Below are positions 26,065-35,074 of a stretch of DNA of 64,000 bases, in pieces (position 1 is the first letter of the stretch; each line of letters opens with the position of its first letter). The translations under genes and the position numbers were made by a program. The DNA lies in assembly GCF_019336435.1 (NCBI RefSeq), contig NZ_JAHWXQ010000005.1, forward strand, positions 1 through 64,000, in the 5' to 3' direction. The notes beneath the pieces were generated by a model. It ran no database searches. It was not told where the DNA came from and was given only the letters and a program-made list of their open reading frames with translations. The stretch is from Pontibacter populi (GTDB lineage: Bacteria > Bacteroidota > Bacteroidia > Cytophagales > Hymenobacteraceae).

Positions 26065-26547
26065 CTATAGTTCAGGTTGATCTAATGGGGCGTATGTTTG
26101 CTTGAATTCTTCCAGCAACGCTAAAAGTTCGGTTGCTTGCATACCGTAGGTATCAGGCAGTGCTCCATGGCTGTCTGAGATTTCTTTGGATATATATTTG
26201 CCGAACGCATGGTCTTTATGGCTATCAACATAGTCAAACATAACAGTTAGATCGCGACCTACATATCCAAGATTAAATGATTCAACCTCTTTCCAATAAG
26301 TAAAATGGCTGCGGAAGAAACTTGTAATGGTAAACCCCTCCTTGGTTAGTAAGAGTTGAAATGAGCCCGGTATCAGCTGAATTAAAAACGTGATCGAGCA
26401 CAATCCGAAGAATATTATACTCATCCAACCCATAAATTCATTTTCTTCCAATACTAAGAACCCGGCAGCTGTAAAAGCCACGCTTCCCGTCAGGAATAAA
26501 ATGATCTTTGATTTTTTGGGCCGTAATATCAAGTTCCTGTTTTCCAC
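26065..26547 (-). CDS. STM3941-like membrane protein
   Basis: A 160-residue protein with two transmembrane segments (about 16-34 and 39-60), then a cytoplasmic PH-like part (LLLTKEGFTITSFFRSHFTYWKEVESF) and a conserved C-terminal GALPDTYGMQATELLALLEEF. This layout matches the STM3941 family of unknown role. It starts 25 bp after the glycosyltransferase gene and may be its operon partner. Confidence 0.72.
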   Translation of the reverse strand: MENRNLILRPKKSKIILFLTGSVAFTAAGFLVLEENEFMGWMSIIFFGLCSITFLIQLIPGSFQLLLTKEGFTITSFFRSHFTYWKEVESFNLGYVGRDLTVMFDYVDSHKDHAFGKYISKEISDSHGALPDTYGMQATELLALLEEFKQTYAPLDQPEL

Positions 26548-26572
26548 TTTATGATGCCAGACTATAGTTTGC

Positions 26573-28003
26573 TTATGCTTTTGGCGCTTCAGTAGCAGCT
26601 GTGTTGAAGCCCTGACGTGTCATTTCGCCCCACGAGTTTTTCTTGCGCAGCAGATCCCAGATGCCTTTGATAGATGACCATACCACGAACGGGTGAAAAA
26701 GGAATGGCTCAACTATAGCCGTAAGTATGAGTTTGCGTAGTTCGCCGCGCTTTTTGTACTGATTAAAGGTAGCTACTTCCATTAAAATTGCAAACGTAGA
26801 AAACAGCCAGCCAAAGATCAGGATAAAGGCCGTCAGCACCGCGAAAAATGGCCAGTTAATGTAGCCCATAAACGCCAGAATGAGGAAGATCACAAAACCT
26901 GTAAACTCAATAATAGGGGCGAGCAACTCATAAAACAGCCAGTAAGGATAGCTCATCATGCCCAGTACGCCATACTTCGGGTTCAGGAAAAGCTTGCGGT
27001 GCATGCTCAGTGTTTCTATAGTTCCGCGCATCCAGCGGTTACGTTGCCTGCCCAGAATCTTGTAGCTGGCGGGTGCTTCTGTCCAGCACAGCGGGTCTGG
27101 AATGAAGGCTACTTTGTAAGGAATTTTACGGTCTGCCATGTAGCGGCGCATGCGCACTACCAACTCCATATCTTCGCCAACTGTGTTATGGTCGTAACCA
27201 CCTGCATCTATCGCAACCTGCCTGTCAAACGCGCCAAAAGCGCCCGAAATCAACAATAAGCCATTTAGGTTACTCCAGGCCATACGTCCTAGCAAAAACG
27301 CCCGGATATATTCCAGTGCTTGCACCCGTGGCAGAAAATCCTTTGGCAAATTAACATCGATCAGTTTCCCGTTTTTAAACACGCAGGAATTAGCGATACG
27401 GACTACACCACCAGTCGCAATAACCTTATTATCCGTTTGATCCATAAACGGCTTCAAAAGCTTCAGCAAGGCATCCTGCTCCAGGATACAATCCACATCA
27501 ATGCAAACTAAATACTGATTACTGGCTAGGTTAATGCCCGAGTTAAGCGCATCGGCCTTGCCGCCATTTTCCTTATCAATAACTAAAAGTTTACTGTAAA
27601 CCGGGTTGGTACTTTTATAAACGCTCTTTACTTTTTTGGTAGCCAGCTGTTGATGGTAATTTAGCTGAACCGGCTCCAGTTGATAGGCATGAATCAGTTT
27701 CGCCATCGAGTCGTCTTTACTGCCATCATTTATAACGATCAGCTCCAGGTTGTTGTAGTAAATGCTGAGCAGCGAGCGCACGTTTTCGATAATATTAGCA
27801 CCTTCGTTGTAGGCAGGAGCCAGGATGCTGACTGAAGGGGCAAAAGGGGAGGATGCCAGCAGATTATAGTTGGTGAGGCGACTGCGGCGGAGATATTTAA
27901 CTGCTTCAACGATGGCAAGCGTACCCAGAAAAATATAACAGCTCAACATAGAAACGGCATACACCAGCAGTCCATAGTGAAATAGATTGTATAAAAACGC
28001 CAT
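26573..28003 (-). CDS. Processive family 2 glycosyltransferase
   Basis: A 476-residue inner-membrane synthase. There is one N-terminal membrane segment (10-35) and about three C-terminal ones (355-430), with a cytoplasmic GT2 domain between. Catalytic landmarks are complete: INDGSKDDS (93-95), CIDVDC (DxD 169-171), TVGEDMEL (catalytic Asp near 278) and the processivity motif QRNRW (320-324). These mark a cellulose/poly-GlcNAc/hyaluronan-synthase-like enzyme that polymerises and probably translocates a glycan. It lies between the STM3941-like gene and a HEAT-repeat gene on one strand, close to a YaiO-like outer-membrane protein. The sugar is unknown. Confidence 0.9.
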   Translation of the reverse strand: MAFLYNLFHYGLLVYAVSMLSCYIFLGTLAIVEAVKYLRRSRLTNYNLLASSPFAPSVSILAPAYNEGANIIENVRSLLSIYYNNLELIVINDGSKDDSMAKLIHAYQLEPVQLNYHQQLATKKVKSVYKSTNPVYSKLLVIDKENGGKADALNSGINLASNQYLVCIDVDCILEQDALLKLLKPFMDQTDNKVIATGGVVRIANSCVFKNGKLIDVNLPKDFLPRVQALEYIRAFLLGRMAWSNLNGLLLISGAFGAFDRQVAIDAGGYDHNTVGEDMELVVRMRRYMADRKIPYKVAFIPDPLCWTEAPASYKILGRQRNRWMRGTIETLSMHRKLFLNPKYGVLGMMSYPYWLFYELLAPIIEFTGFVIFLILAFMGYINWPFFAVLTAFILIFGWLFSTFAILMEVATFNQYKKRGELRKLILTAIVEPFLFHPFVVWSSIKGIWDLLRKKNSWGEMTRQGFNTAATEAPKA

Positions 28004-28052
28004 GTAGTAAGTTGGTATTTGGGTTAGCTAAATGTCTGAACTATAGTTTGTA

Positions 28053-29081
28053 TTAGGCCTGTTGTTGCAGGTGCTGTATGGTTTTCAGGGCAGCCAGTCG
28101 TACGCTCTCATCGGGTGCTAACTGTAGTTCCTGCAAAAAAGGCAACTCGCCTGCGGTGCCTGTTTTCACCAAGCCAGAAAGTATCGTTAGCTGTAATACT
28201 TTGCTGCTTTCGCTGGAATAGTGCGTGCGCAAGGCAGTAGCGGCTGGAGCTGAAGGAATTTCTCCTAAACATGCGATGGCCTGGTTGCGCACCGCATCAC
28301 TGGGATGGCTTAAACGGGCAATTACTTCATTCTGGAACTGCGTGGCATGTTGTTCAGCAATCAGCTTAAGTGCGAATTGCACCACACTTGGGTTGGAGGA
28401 GTTGAGCCAGCTGTTAACTATAGTTTCAGATGGAATAGGATGGTTTGCCAGCAACTGAAGCAGTTTTATGTGATGCCATTCCGTAAGCGGGTACTTTAGG
28501 TTCTCGAAGAAGGAGAGACCTTCATACTGCTGCAAACAAACAAGGGCGATTTGTGCTTCCATGCGGACCATCGGATGACGATGATTGGCTAATGGATAGA
28601 TCTCGTCGATGTAGGCTTTCTGTTCCATAACGGCGAGTTCCTGTATACCTTTCGCCTTATCGTACCACCTGCCGTTGCGCATGTCGTAAGCAGAAAGTCT
28701 GTCTAACTGCAGTTCGTTGTACAGCTTTATCAGGTTGTTGCCCGATTGCCCGCTCAGGTCATTTTTCAGTCGGATCAGCTCTGCAAGCAAGGCTTTTCGG
28801 GCAAAGCGGCGGTATAACAGAGGTTTAATGTCATCAGGTACTTCAAAACGTTGCAGCTGCTGATCAGGCTCCTGCAAAATGATACTTACCAGCCAGTATT
28901 TAAATTGCTGCTGAAGCTGTGCCTGCTGCTTTGCAATATTTCGTTTTGCCAGCATGATATACAGTATGGCACCTATCAAAGCAATTATTATAGTTGTCAG
29001 CGTGCCGATAGCGATAAAAAACAGCTCGATACTGGTAAAGCGTGCTAACTGATAAAGTACTGTAGAGAGAGTTGAAGTCAC
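28053..29081 (-). CDS. Membrane-anchored HEAT repeat protein
   Basis: A 342-residue protein. One transmembrane helix at about 18-45 (ELFFIAIGTLTTIIIALIGAILYIML) is followed by a charged linker and HEAT repeats over about 150-342 (ANHRHPMVRMEAQIALVCL, LSHPSDAVRNQAIACLGEI, APDESVRLAALKTIQHL). HEAT repeats act as scaffolds. It sits between the response regulator and the glycosyltransferase genes in one orientation, so it may link signal reception to the synthase. No catalytic motif is seen. Confidence 0.82.
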   Translation of the reverse strand: MTSTLSTVLYQLARFTSIELFFIAIGTLTTIIIALIGAILYIMLAKRNIAKQQAQLQQQFKYWLVSIILQEPDQQLQRFEVPDDIKPLLYRRFARKALLAELIRLKNDLSGQSGNNLIKLYNELQLDRLSAYDMRNGRWYDKAKGIQELAVMEQKAYIDEIYPLANHRHPMVRMEAQIALVCLQQYEGLSFFENLKYPLTEWHHIKLLQLLANHPIPSETIVNSWLNSSNPSVVQFALKLIAEQHATQFQNEVIARLSHPSDAVRNQAIACLGEIPSAPAATALRTHYSSESSKVLQLTILSGLVKTGTAGELPFLQELQLAPDESVRLAALKTIQHLQQQA

Positions 29082-29100
29082 TTGTTTTACAAACTATAGT

Positions 29101-29463
29101 TTAAGACGTTCGCAGCGAGAAGCGCTTGACACGCAATGCCAGTTCGTTCGGACTGAAGGGTTTAGTAATGTAGTCATCTGCGCCTAAGGTAAAGGCTTCG
29201 AGCACCACATTTTCCTGGCCCATCGCCGATAGCACGATAACTGGTATAGTAGCATTTAGCTTTTTTACAGCGCTCAGCACTTCCAGCCCCGATGCAAAAG
29301 GCATCATAATATCGGTAATCACCAGGTCCGGCGTAATTTCTGATAGTTTGGCGAGCGCATCCTGGCCATTGTCTGCACTGATAACCTCGTGCCCGTCTTT
29401 TACCAGTCTAAACTCCATGGTGGCCAGTGTAATCGGCTCATCTTCTGCAATTAAAATTTTCAT
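29101..29463 (-). CDS. Single-domain response regulator
   Basis: A 120-residue receiver domain from the ATG giving MKILIAEDEP: acidic pocket Glu7/Asp8, phospho-acceptor Asp51 in VITDIMMP and Lys101 in YITKPFSP. There is no output domain, so it should act by protein contact. The longer frame beginning at 29541 overlaps the kinase gene and adds Cys/Arg-rich residues unlike the family. The kinase gene ends 8 bp upstream, so the two are cotranscribed; the kinase Hpt domain is the likely phosphate donor. Confidence 0.92.
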   Translation of the reverse strand: MKILIAEDEPITLATMEFRLVKDGHEVISADNGQDALAKLSEITPDLVITDIMMPFASGLEVLSAVKKLNATIPVIVLSAMGQENVVLEAFTLGADDYITKPFSPNELALRVKRFSLRTS

Positions 29464-29471
29464 AGTAGCTA

Positions 29472-32400
29472 TTAGTTTGCTTCTGAAAGTGAAAGATAGG
29501 CTTCTACATCTGAGGTGATGGCAGGCATCAGCGCGGCACAAAGGGCGAGGCTCTTGTCGATTTGTGGTTCGAATACGTTCAGGTTAGCCTGGTTGGGAGC
29601 TTCTTCTTCCATTAAAAGAATGAGCTGGTATAGTTCCTTTATCTGGATAGCTGAAAGACTGCCTTTTATTTTATGCGCTTTCTCTAGAAACTCAATCCGG
29701 TTGTTGGAATTTGCGAGGTCTTTGAGCTCCTGTAGATACAGGGGCACATTATTCGTGAAGAGGGCCAGAATACGTTTTATATAATCCGGGTTCTTCAGTT
29801 CCGTCAGGTTGCTGATACTGTATGGCTTTTCTGCTGGGTTACTTGTAGTTGGAGTTGCAGGCGTAGCTATAGTTGGAGAATCGGCCGAAACAGCTATAAA
29901 GCGCTCCAGGGTCTTGGCCAGGTCGTTGATCGAGAACGGTTTTGCCATGTAGTCCGATGCGCCTATTTCCAGGCAGCGCTCGCGCTCGTTACGCAATACG
30001 CTGGCTGTCAATACAACTATAGGTGTGTGGTTTTGCAGCGTTTGGCGGATATAAGCCGTTGCCTGAAACCCATTCATGACCGGCATGCGCAGGTCCATGA
30101 AAATGATGTCGAACTGCTCGCCGGCTTGCAGCATGTCCACCGCTTCCTGGCCGTTATTCGCAACAACCGAGTCCATTTTGTATTGATTCAGGGACGAAGT
30201 AAGTACAGTCTGGTTAATCTCGTTGTCCTCTACAATAAGCGCGCGCTTTCCGCTGTAGTACTTTTTTACTGGCTCGGTATCAACCTGGCTGGACGTAACC
30301 ACTACATTGCTGGTGTCGTGGGCGATGTCATAGTTTATCGTAAACGTAAAGGCTGTGCCTTTATCTTTTACACTTTCTACTGTTATTTCACCGCCCTGTA
30401 ACTCAATAAGCCTTTTGGTAATTGCCAAGCCAAGTCCCGTGCCGCCGTATTTGCTCGAAATATCAGTCGATTCCTGGGTAAAGTTGTCGAAGATCGTGTC
30501 CAGCTTATCGGTATCGATACCGATCCCCGAGTCGCTAACTATAAATTCAACTACTGCCTGATCTTCGGTTTCGCTAAGAAGTGAGGCTTCCAGGCGCACA
30601 AATCCTTTCTCCGTAAATTTTACCGCGTTGCTCAGCAGGTTATTCAGGATCTGGTTTAAACGGTGCGGATCGCCGGTCAGGAATCTTGGAATAAACGGGT
30701 CAGCCGATACAGCCAATTTAATGCCTTTCTCCCTAGCTTTTTCACGAAACAACATAGCGGTGGCCGCGATGGTGTCATTAAAATCAAATGTCAGTTTTTC
30801 TATCGTCAGCATGCCTGCTTTTATTTTAGAAAGATCCAGAATGTCGTTAATCAAATTAAGTAAAGTGTCGGATGAATGCTTGATAACCTGGAGGCGTCCT
30901 TTCTGGTCGGGTTGTAACGATGAAGATGTTAACAGCAGGTTTACCATGCCTATGATGCCGTTCATCGGAGTGCGTAGCTCGTGACTCATGTTAGCCAGGA
31001 ACTGTTCCTGTAACCGCTCTGCCTGTTCGGCATTTTCACGTGCTTCCACCAACTGTTGCTGGTGCTTTATCTGCTCGGTAATATCTTTAAACAGGGTACA
31101 AACACCGAACAACTGCTTCTTGCGGTCATAGAGTGGGAACTTGATGATCTCCATTTCAAGCACCTGGCCGTTTTGTAACACTACCTGCTGCTGCCATTCT
31201 TTTGAGTTCAGGTTGCTTACACCATCCGGTTCATAGGTCGCTAAAAACTCTGCTAAAACAGGTGCATCATCTAAAACGGGTTTTAAACTATAGTTTGGTT
31301 GCTGGTTATCTTCCAGTGCAAAAAGCTGATGGAAAGCTTTATTGGAGAAGATATGCTCGCCCTGTGTATCCTTTATCAGAACGGCCTGCGGCGAGTAGTC
31401 AAGTATGGCCTTAAAGCGCGACTGATATTCTTCTTTCTCGGCATTTGCAATTCTTACTGCTTCTTCGCTCAGTTTGCGTTGGGTAATATTTTTAGATGCG
31501 CAACATATACCAATAATGGTGCCGTCGGTATCCTTTACCGGGAAGTAGGTAGAAAGGTAGTAGGCGTCCCCATCTGCTAACCGGAAGGTTCTTTCCAGTT
31601 CTATCTTCTGGCCGTTAAGTACCTGATCGAAAAGAGCAAGGGTTTTGTCTCTATCTTTAGCATCTATATAATTGCGGAAGTCATCTCCGGGTTTGCTGTC
31701 AGTACCGTAGGCTTCTTTTAAAATTGTATGGTTGTGATCATTCAGTAGTACCAATCTATAGTTCAGATCCAGTAAATAGATAGCTTCCTGCGAACTGCTC
31801 AGGATGGCCTGCATATTTTTCTCCGACTCTTTCAACCTTAGCTCTGCAGCTTTACGTTGAGTAGCAGCAACTCGCTTTTCTTTTTCCTGCTGCAGGCTTT
31901 TCCAGATGGCGTATAGCAGTAAAACACCAAAAAAGAAGACGCCTACTGTTAAAAAACGGTTAGTAATCAGCACTGCTACTTTGCTCTCCTTTTTTTGCTG
32001 AGCTAACTCTGCTCTGGCATGTGCGTGCATGATATCAGCATGTTGCCTGATCATATCCATATACTTCATGCCAATATTGGTTCTAAAAAGCTGCATGGCT
32101 GCTTCGTGCCCCTGCTGTCTTTTTAGGCGGATGATCTTTGCCGAGAAATCAGCCTTTTTCTCCAGGTAAAAAGTTAAAGAATCAAGGTTCCTTTTCTGGA
32201 TTTCATTATTACTGGCCATCGTTTTTAACCGGCTGATAACAACGTCCAGGCTCTTGGCAGCATCTTTCAATGGTTTTACATAAGAATCCTTACCAGTTAA
32301 AAGATACCCACGTGAACTTGTTTCATAGTCTTTCATCAGCGAGATGGTTTTCTCGATCTGATAAATTTCTTCCTGAGATTGAAGTACCCAACGCGATATT

Positions 32401-32531
32401 TCGGATTCTCTCTTCAGGTTATAGGATATGCCAAAAATGAGAGAAAAGAATATGAACAACCCTGATATAATTCCGGTAAATAAGCGCCGATTTTCCTTTG
32501 CGGTGCTTAATAGCTTCTGGAGTTCTAGCAT
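29472..32531 (-). CDS. Hybrid sensor histidine kinase (CHASE3-PAS-PAS-HisKA-HATPase-REC-Hpt)
   Basis: A 1019-residue inner-membrane phosphorelay protein. Transmembrane helices at about 18-38 and 186-210 enclose a periplasmic CHASE3 domain (ETSSRGYLLTG at 70-80). Two PAS domains follow (about 240-350 and 370-485). The HisKA dimerisation domain has His517 in NMSHELRTPMNG. The ATPase domain has N, G1 and G2 boxes (NLLSNAVKF, DSGIGI, GGTGLGLAI). The receiver domain has Asp813 in FMDLRMP and Lys864. A C-terminal Hpt domain has His953 in KAHKIKGSL. The complete relay can hand phosphate to the single-domain regulator encoded just after it. The signal is unknown. Confidence 0.94.
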   Translation of the reverse strand: MLELQKLLSTAKENRRLFTGIISGLFIFFSLIFGISYNLKRESEISRWVLQSQEEIYQIEKTISLMKDYETSSRGYLLTGKDSYVKPLKDAAKSLDVVISRLKTMASNNEIQKRNLDSLTFYLEKKADFSAKIIRLKRQQGHEAAMQLFRTNIGMKYMDMIRQHADIMHAHARAELAQQKKESKVAVLITNRFLTVGVFFFGVLLLYAIWKSLQQEKEKRVAATQRKAAELRLKESEKNMQAILSSSQEAIYLLDLNYRLVLLNDHNHTILKEAYGTDSKPGDDFRNYIDAKDRDKTLALFDQVLNGQKIELERTFRLADGDAYYLSTYFPVKDTDGTIIGICCASKNITQRKLSEEAVRIANAEKEEYQSRFKAILDYSPQAVLIKDTQGEHIFSNKAFHQLFALEDNQQPNYSLKPVLDDAPVLAEFLATYEPDGVSNLNSKEWQQQVVLQNGQVLEMEIIKFPLYDRKKQLFGVCTLFKDITEQIKHQQQLVEARENAEQAERLQEQFLANMSHELRTPMNGIIGMVNLLLTSSSLQPDQKGRLQVIKHSSDTLLNLINDILDLSKIKAGMLTIEKLTFDFNDTIAATAMLFREKAREKGIKLAVSADPFIPRFLTGDPHRLNQILNNLLSNAVKFTEKGFVRLEASLLSETEDQAVVEFIVSDSGIGIDTDKLDTIFDNFTQESTDISSKYGGTGLGLAITKRLIELQGGEITVESVKDKGTAFTFTINYDIAHDTSNVVVTSSQVDTEPVKKYYSGKRALIVEDNEINQTVLTSSLNQYKMDSVVANNGQEAVDMLQAGEQFDIIFMDLRMPVMNGFQATAYIRQTLQNHTPIVVLTASVLRNERERCLEIGASDYMAKPFSINDLAKTLERFIAVSADSPTIATPATPTTSNPAEKPYSISNLTELKNPDYIKRILALFTNNVPLYLQELKDLANSNNRIEFLEKAHKIKGSLSAIQIKELYQLILLMEEEAPNQANLNVFEPQIDKSLALCAALMPAITSDVEAYLSLSEAN

Positions 32532-33121
32532 ATTGGGTGGAATTCTTGCATGAGCCGGCTCAGGGTAAATTCAGGGCTCTACGTGATCCCTAATGATTGA
32601 TTAAGATGCAGTAAGTTACAATATTTTATAGGAAGCAAAATTAAGTTTAAAAATGTTCCCTTATATGATGCTTAACTTTTTTCTTAACATTTCCTTTTAT
32701 GACTAGGCCCAATGTGCTGGGAGTAATTAGCAATTTATTTCCACAAGGATTTAAAAACTATGGCCCAAATTCTAATGTTCGTAATGATATAAGTAGAGTT
32801 TTGCTGTGGCAGAGGAATTGGAGTATCTTTTTTTTGATACTGATAGTCGGAGTTAATTTAATATCGTAAATAAATCAGTTACGCCTGTTATGGTGCGTAT
32901 TTAGAATCCTGATCCGCACTCTCGAGCTTCCTCGCATTATCTGCTTTTAGCAGATAGAAACACCCTATTCTTCAATAGCATCTGCTTTACGATGTTACTG
33001 TGTTATATTATCCTTTTTGCTATTCCTGGAAAGCAAAGTACTCGTCAACTATAGCTGATGGTCATTTTGTTTCGTGTTCTGATGCCGGACTATTTACTTG
33101 TAAGTAAAATTAACGAAGGGT
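32532..33121. other. Intergenic region without recognisable gene
   Basis: A 590-bp spacer between the divergent hybrid kinase and sulfatase genes. It is A/T-rich near 32.6-32.9 kb and holds one AACTATAG octamer (near 33047) and a short CTGCTTTTAGCAG hairpin near 32941. No open frame or RNA gene could be supported. Confidence 0.4.
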
Positions 33122-34912
33122 ATGAAAAAAGTAACCTTTCTGCTCTGCCTGTATAGTATAGGATTTCTCTTCACCATTTCTTCGTGCGAAAACCGTAAGA
33201 CGCAGGAGAAAAAGGAGGCTAAGACAAACACGGATACCTCTGCCAAACAGTCAAAACCAAACGTACTGCTGATCGTGGTGGATGACCTGGGATACTCGGA
33301 CTTGTCACCCTTCGGCGGGGAGATCCGCACTCCCAACATCCAGCGGCTGGCCGACAATGGGTTGATTGTGCAGCAGTGCTATACCACACCGCTCTGCGCT
33401 CCTTCCCGGGCTATGTTCATGTCGGGTATGGATAACCACATCAGCGGAATTGGTGCCATGCCTCCTTTTCAGGCAGCCAACCAGTACATGCAGCCCGGCT
33501 ATGAAGGGTATCTGAACGACCGTGTCATGACGCTTCCGGAAGTATTACGGGAAAACGGCTATCATACCTACATGAGTGGCAAATGGCATTTGGGGCACGA
33601 AGAAGGCAGGCGCCCTTTCGAAGAAGGTTTCGAACGCAGCTTCTCCTTCCTGGGAGGAGGGGCAAGTCATTTTAGTAATAGCTTTGCCTTAGGGCCTGAA
33701 GAAGTAATTCACACTGTATACTATGATGATAGCGTGCAGGTGAAAAAGCTCCCGGATGATTTTTATTCCTCCAACTACTACGCCGACAAGATGATCCAGT
33801 ACATCACCGAGCAAAAGGATGATCGACCTTTCTTCGGTTACCTGGCTTTTACGGCACCCCACGACCCGCTGCATGTACCAGACGAATGGATGGACAAATA
33901 CAAGGGCGCATATGACAAGGGCTACGACCATATCCGGCAGGTACGGATGGACAACATGAAAAAGCTTGGCCTCATACCGAAAGACCTTCCGATAAATCCA
34001 GGTTCAGGTGAATATAAAAAGTGGAATGAGCTATCAGCGCAGGAGAAAAGGGTAGAGGCCCGCCGAATGGAACTCTACGCTGCTATGCTTGAAATTATGG
34101 ACCTAGATATAGGCCGCGTGCTGGAGGCCCTTCAAAAGGAAGGCAAACTGGAAAATACCATGATCATCCTAATCGGTGACAACGGTGCCAACCCCAAAGA
34201 CCCGTCGTTCTATAAAACAGACATGAAGCCGTTCGACAATAGCCTGGATAATATGGGTAAACCTAACTCCTTTGTATCGTTGCAGGGGGCGTGGGCTGAA
34301 GTAACCGCTACTCCCTATTCTTATTTCAAAACCACCACAGGAGAGGGAGGCGTCCGGGTGCCGCTCATCATCTCCGGGCAGGGTGTAACTATAAAAGGGG
34401 TAGAAGCTACCAATAAAATTCTGGGGACTGATATTATGCCTACGCTACTCGAGATTGCCGGCGCCAAGCGGCCTGATACATACAAGAAAAACAAGTTAGC
34501 CGCTATGACTGGTACTTCATTTAACAGATTGTTGAGTGATAAAGGGAATACTGTTCGGGATGAGAACGCCGGCTACGGAATAGAAAGCCTGGAAAATAAA
34601 GCCTACTACAAAGGAGACTGGAAGATTCGGTTCCTGATGCCACCCTTTGGGAAAGGACGAGACTGGCAATTGTTTAATGTGAAAGAGGACCCCAGGGAGA
34701 AGCAAGACCTTGCCAGGCAAAAACCGGAAAAGCTCCAGGAGTTGTTGGGTGGCTGGAATGAATATTCACAGAAAGTAGGTTATATACCCTATCACGGTGG
34801 CAGAGCCTATACTGTGCTGGGACCAGAAAACTTTTTTAAAGCGAAGCTGGATTCCACGAACAAGGCCCTCATAGAAAAAGCTTCTCTGGAACTTCAACGC
34901 GGTGGAGAGTAA
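33122..34912 (+). CDS. Arylsulfatase lipoprotein
   Basis: A 596-residue type I sulfatase. The N-terminus has lipobox TISSC (Cys22), so the enzyme is membrane-anchored outside the cytoplasm. Metal-binding Asp54/Asp55 lie in VVDDLGYSD and the formylglycine signature is CAPSR with Cys92. YMSGKWHLGH and IGDNGANP supply further active-site residues. Length and order fit arylsulfatases acting on sulfate esters. Cys92 must be converted to formylglycine, and the matching enzyme is encoded just downstream, so the pair is self-sufficient. Substrate unknown; sulfated algal or host glycans are typical for the phylum. Confidence 0.94.
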   Translation: MKKVTFLLCLYSIGFLFTISSCENRKTQEKKEAKTNTDTSAKQSKPNVLLIVVDDLGYSDLSPFGGEIRTPNIQRLADNGLIVQQCYTTPLCAPSRAMFMSGMDNHISGIGAMPPFQAANQYMQPGYEGYLNDRVMTLPEVLRENGYHTYMSGKWHLGHEEGRRPFEEGFERSFSFLGGGASHFSNSFALGPEEVIHTVYYDDSVQVKKLPDDFYSSNYYADKMIQYITEQKDDRPFFGYLAFTAPHDPLHVPDEWMDKYKGAYDKGYDHIRQVRMDNMKKLGLIPKDLPINPGSGEYKKWNELSAQEKRVEARRMELYAAMLEIMDLDIGRVLEALQKEGKLENTMIILIGDNGANPKDPSFYKTDMKPFDNSLDNMGKPNSFVSLQGAWAEVTATPYSYFKTTTGEGGVRVPLIISGQGVTIKGVEATNKILGTDIMPTLLEIAGAKRPDTYKKNKLAAMTGTSFNRLLSDKGNTVRDENAGYGIESLENKAYYKGDWKIRFLMPPFGKGRDWQLFNVKEDPREKQDLARQKPEKLQELLGGWNEYSQKVGYIPYHGGRAYTVLGPENFFKAKLDSTNKALIEKASLELQRGGE

Positions 34913-35074
34913 GGTTCAGTGTTGTTATCTCGTCCTCTATAGTACTGACCAAAGATAGAAGTGCAGTGCCGACGAAAGGCAACAAAGACATTACTTCCTG
35001 TTTGCATAAAATTGTATAATCTGCTTCCGCCACGGCTCTATGTTAAATAATTAGATTAAAATTAAACATCTTGA

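Noticed and set aside
29464..29541. Longer N-terminus for the response regulator
   Set aside because: It would overlap the kinase gene and adds Cys/Arg-rich residues; MKILIAEDEP is the normal receiver start.
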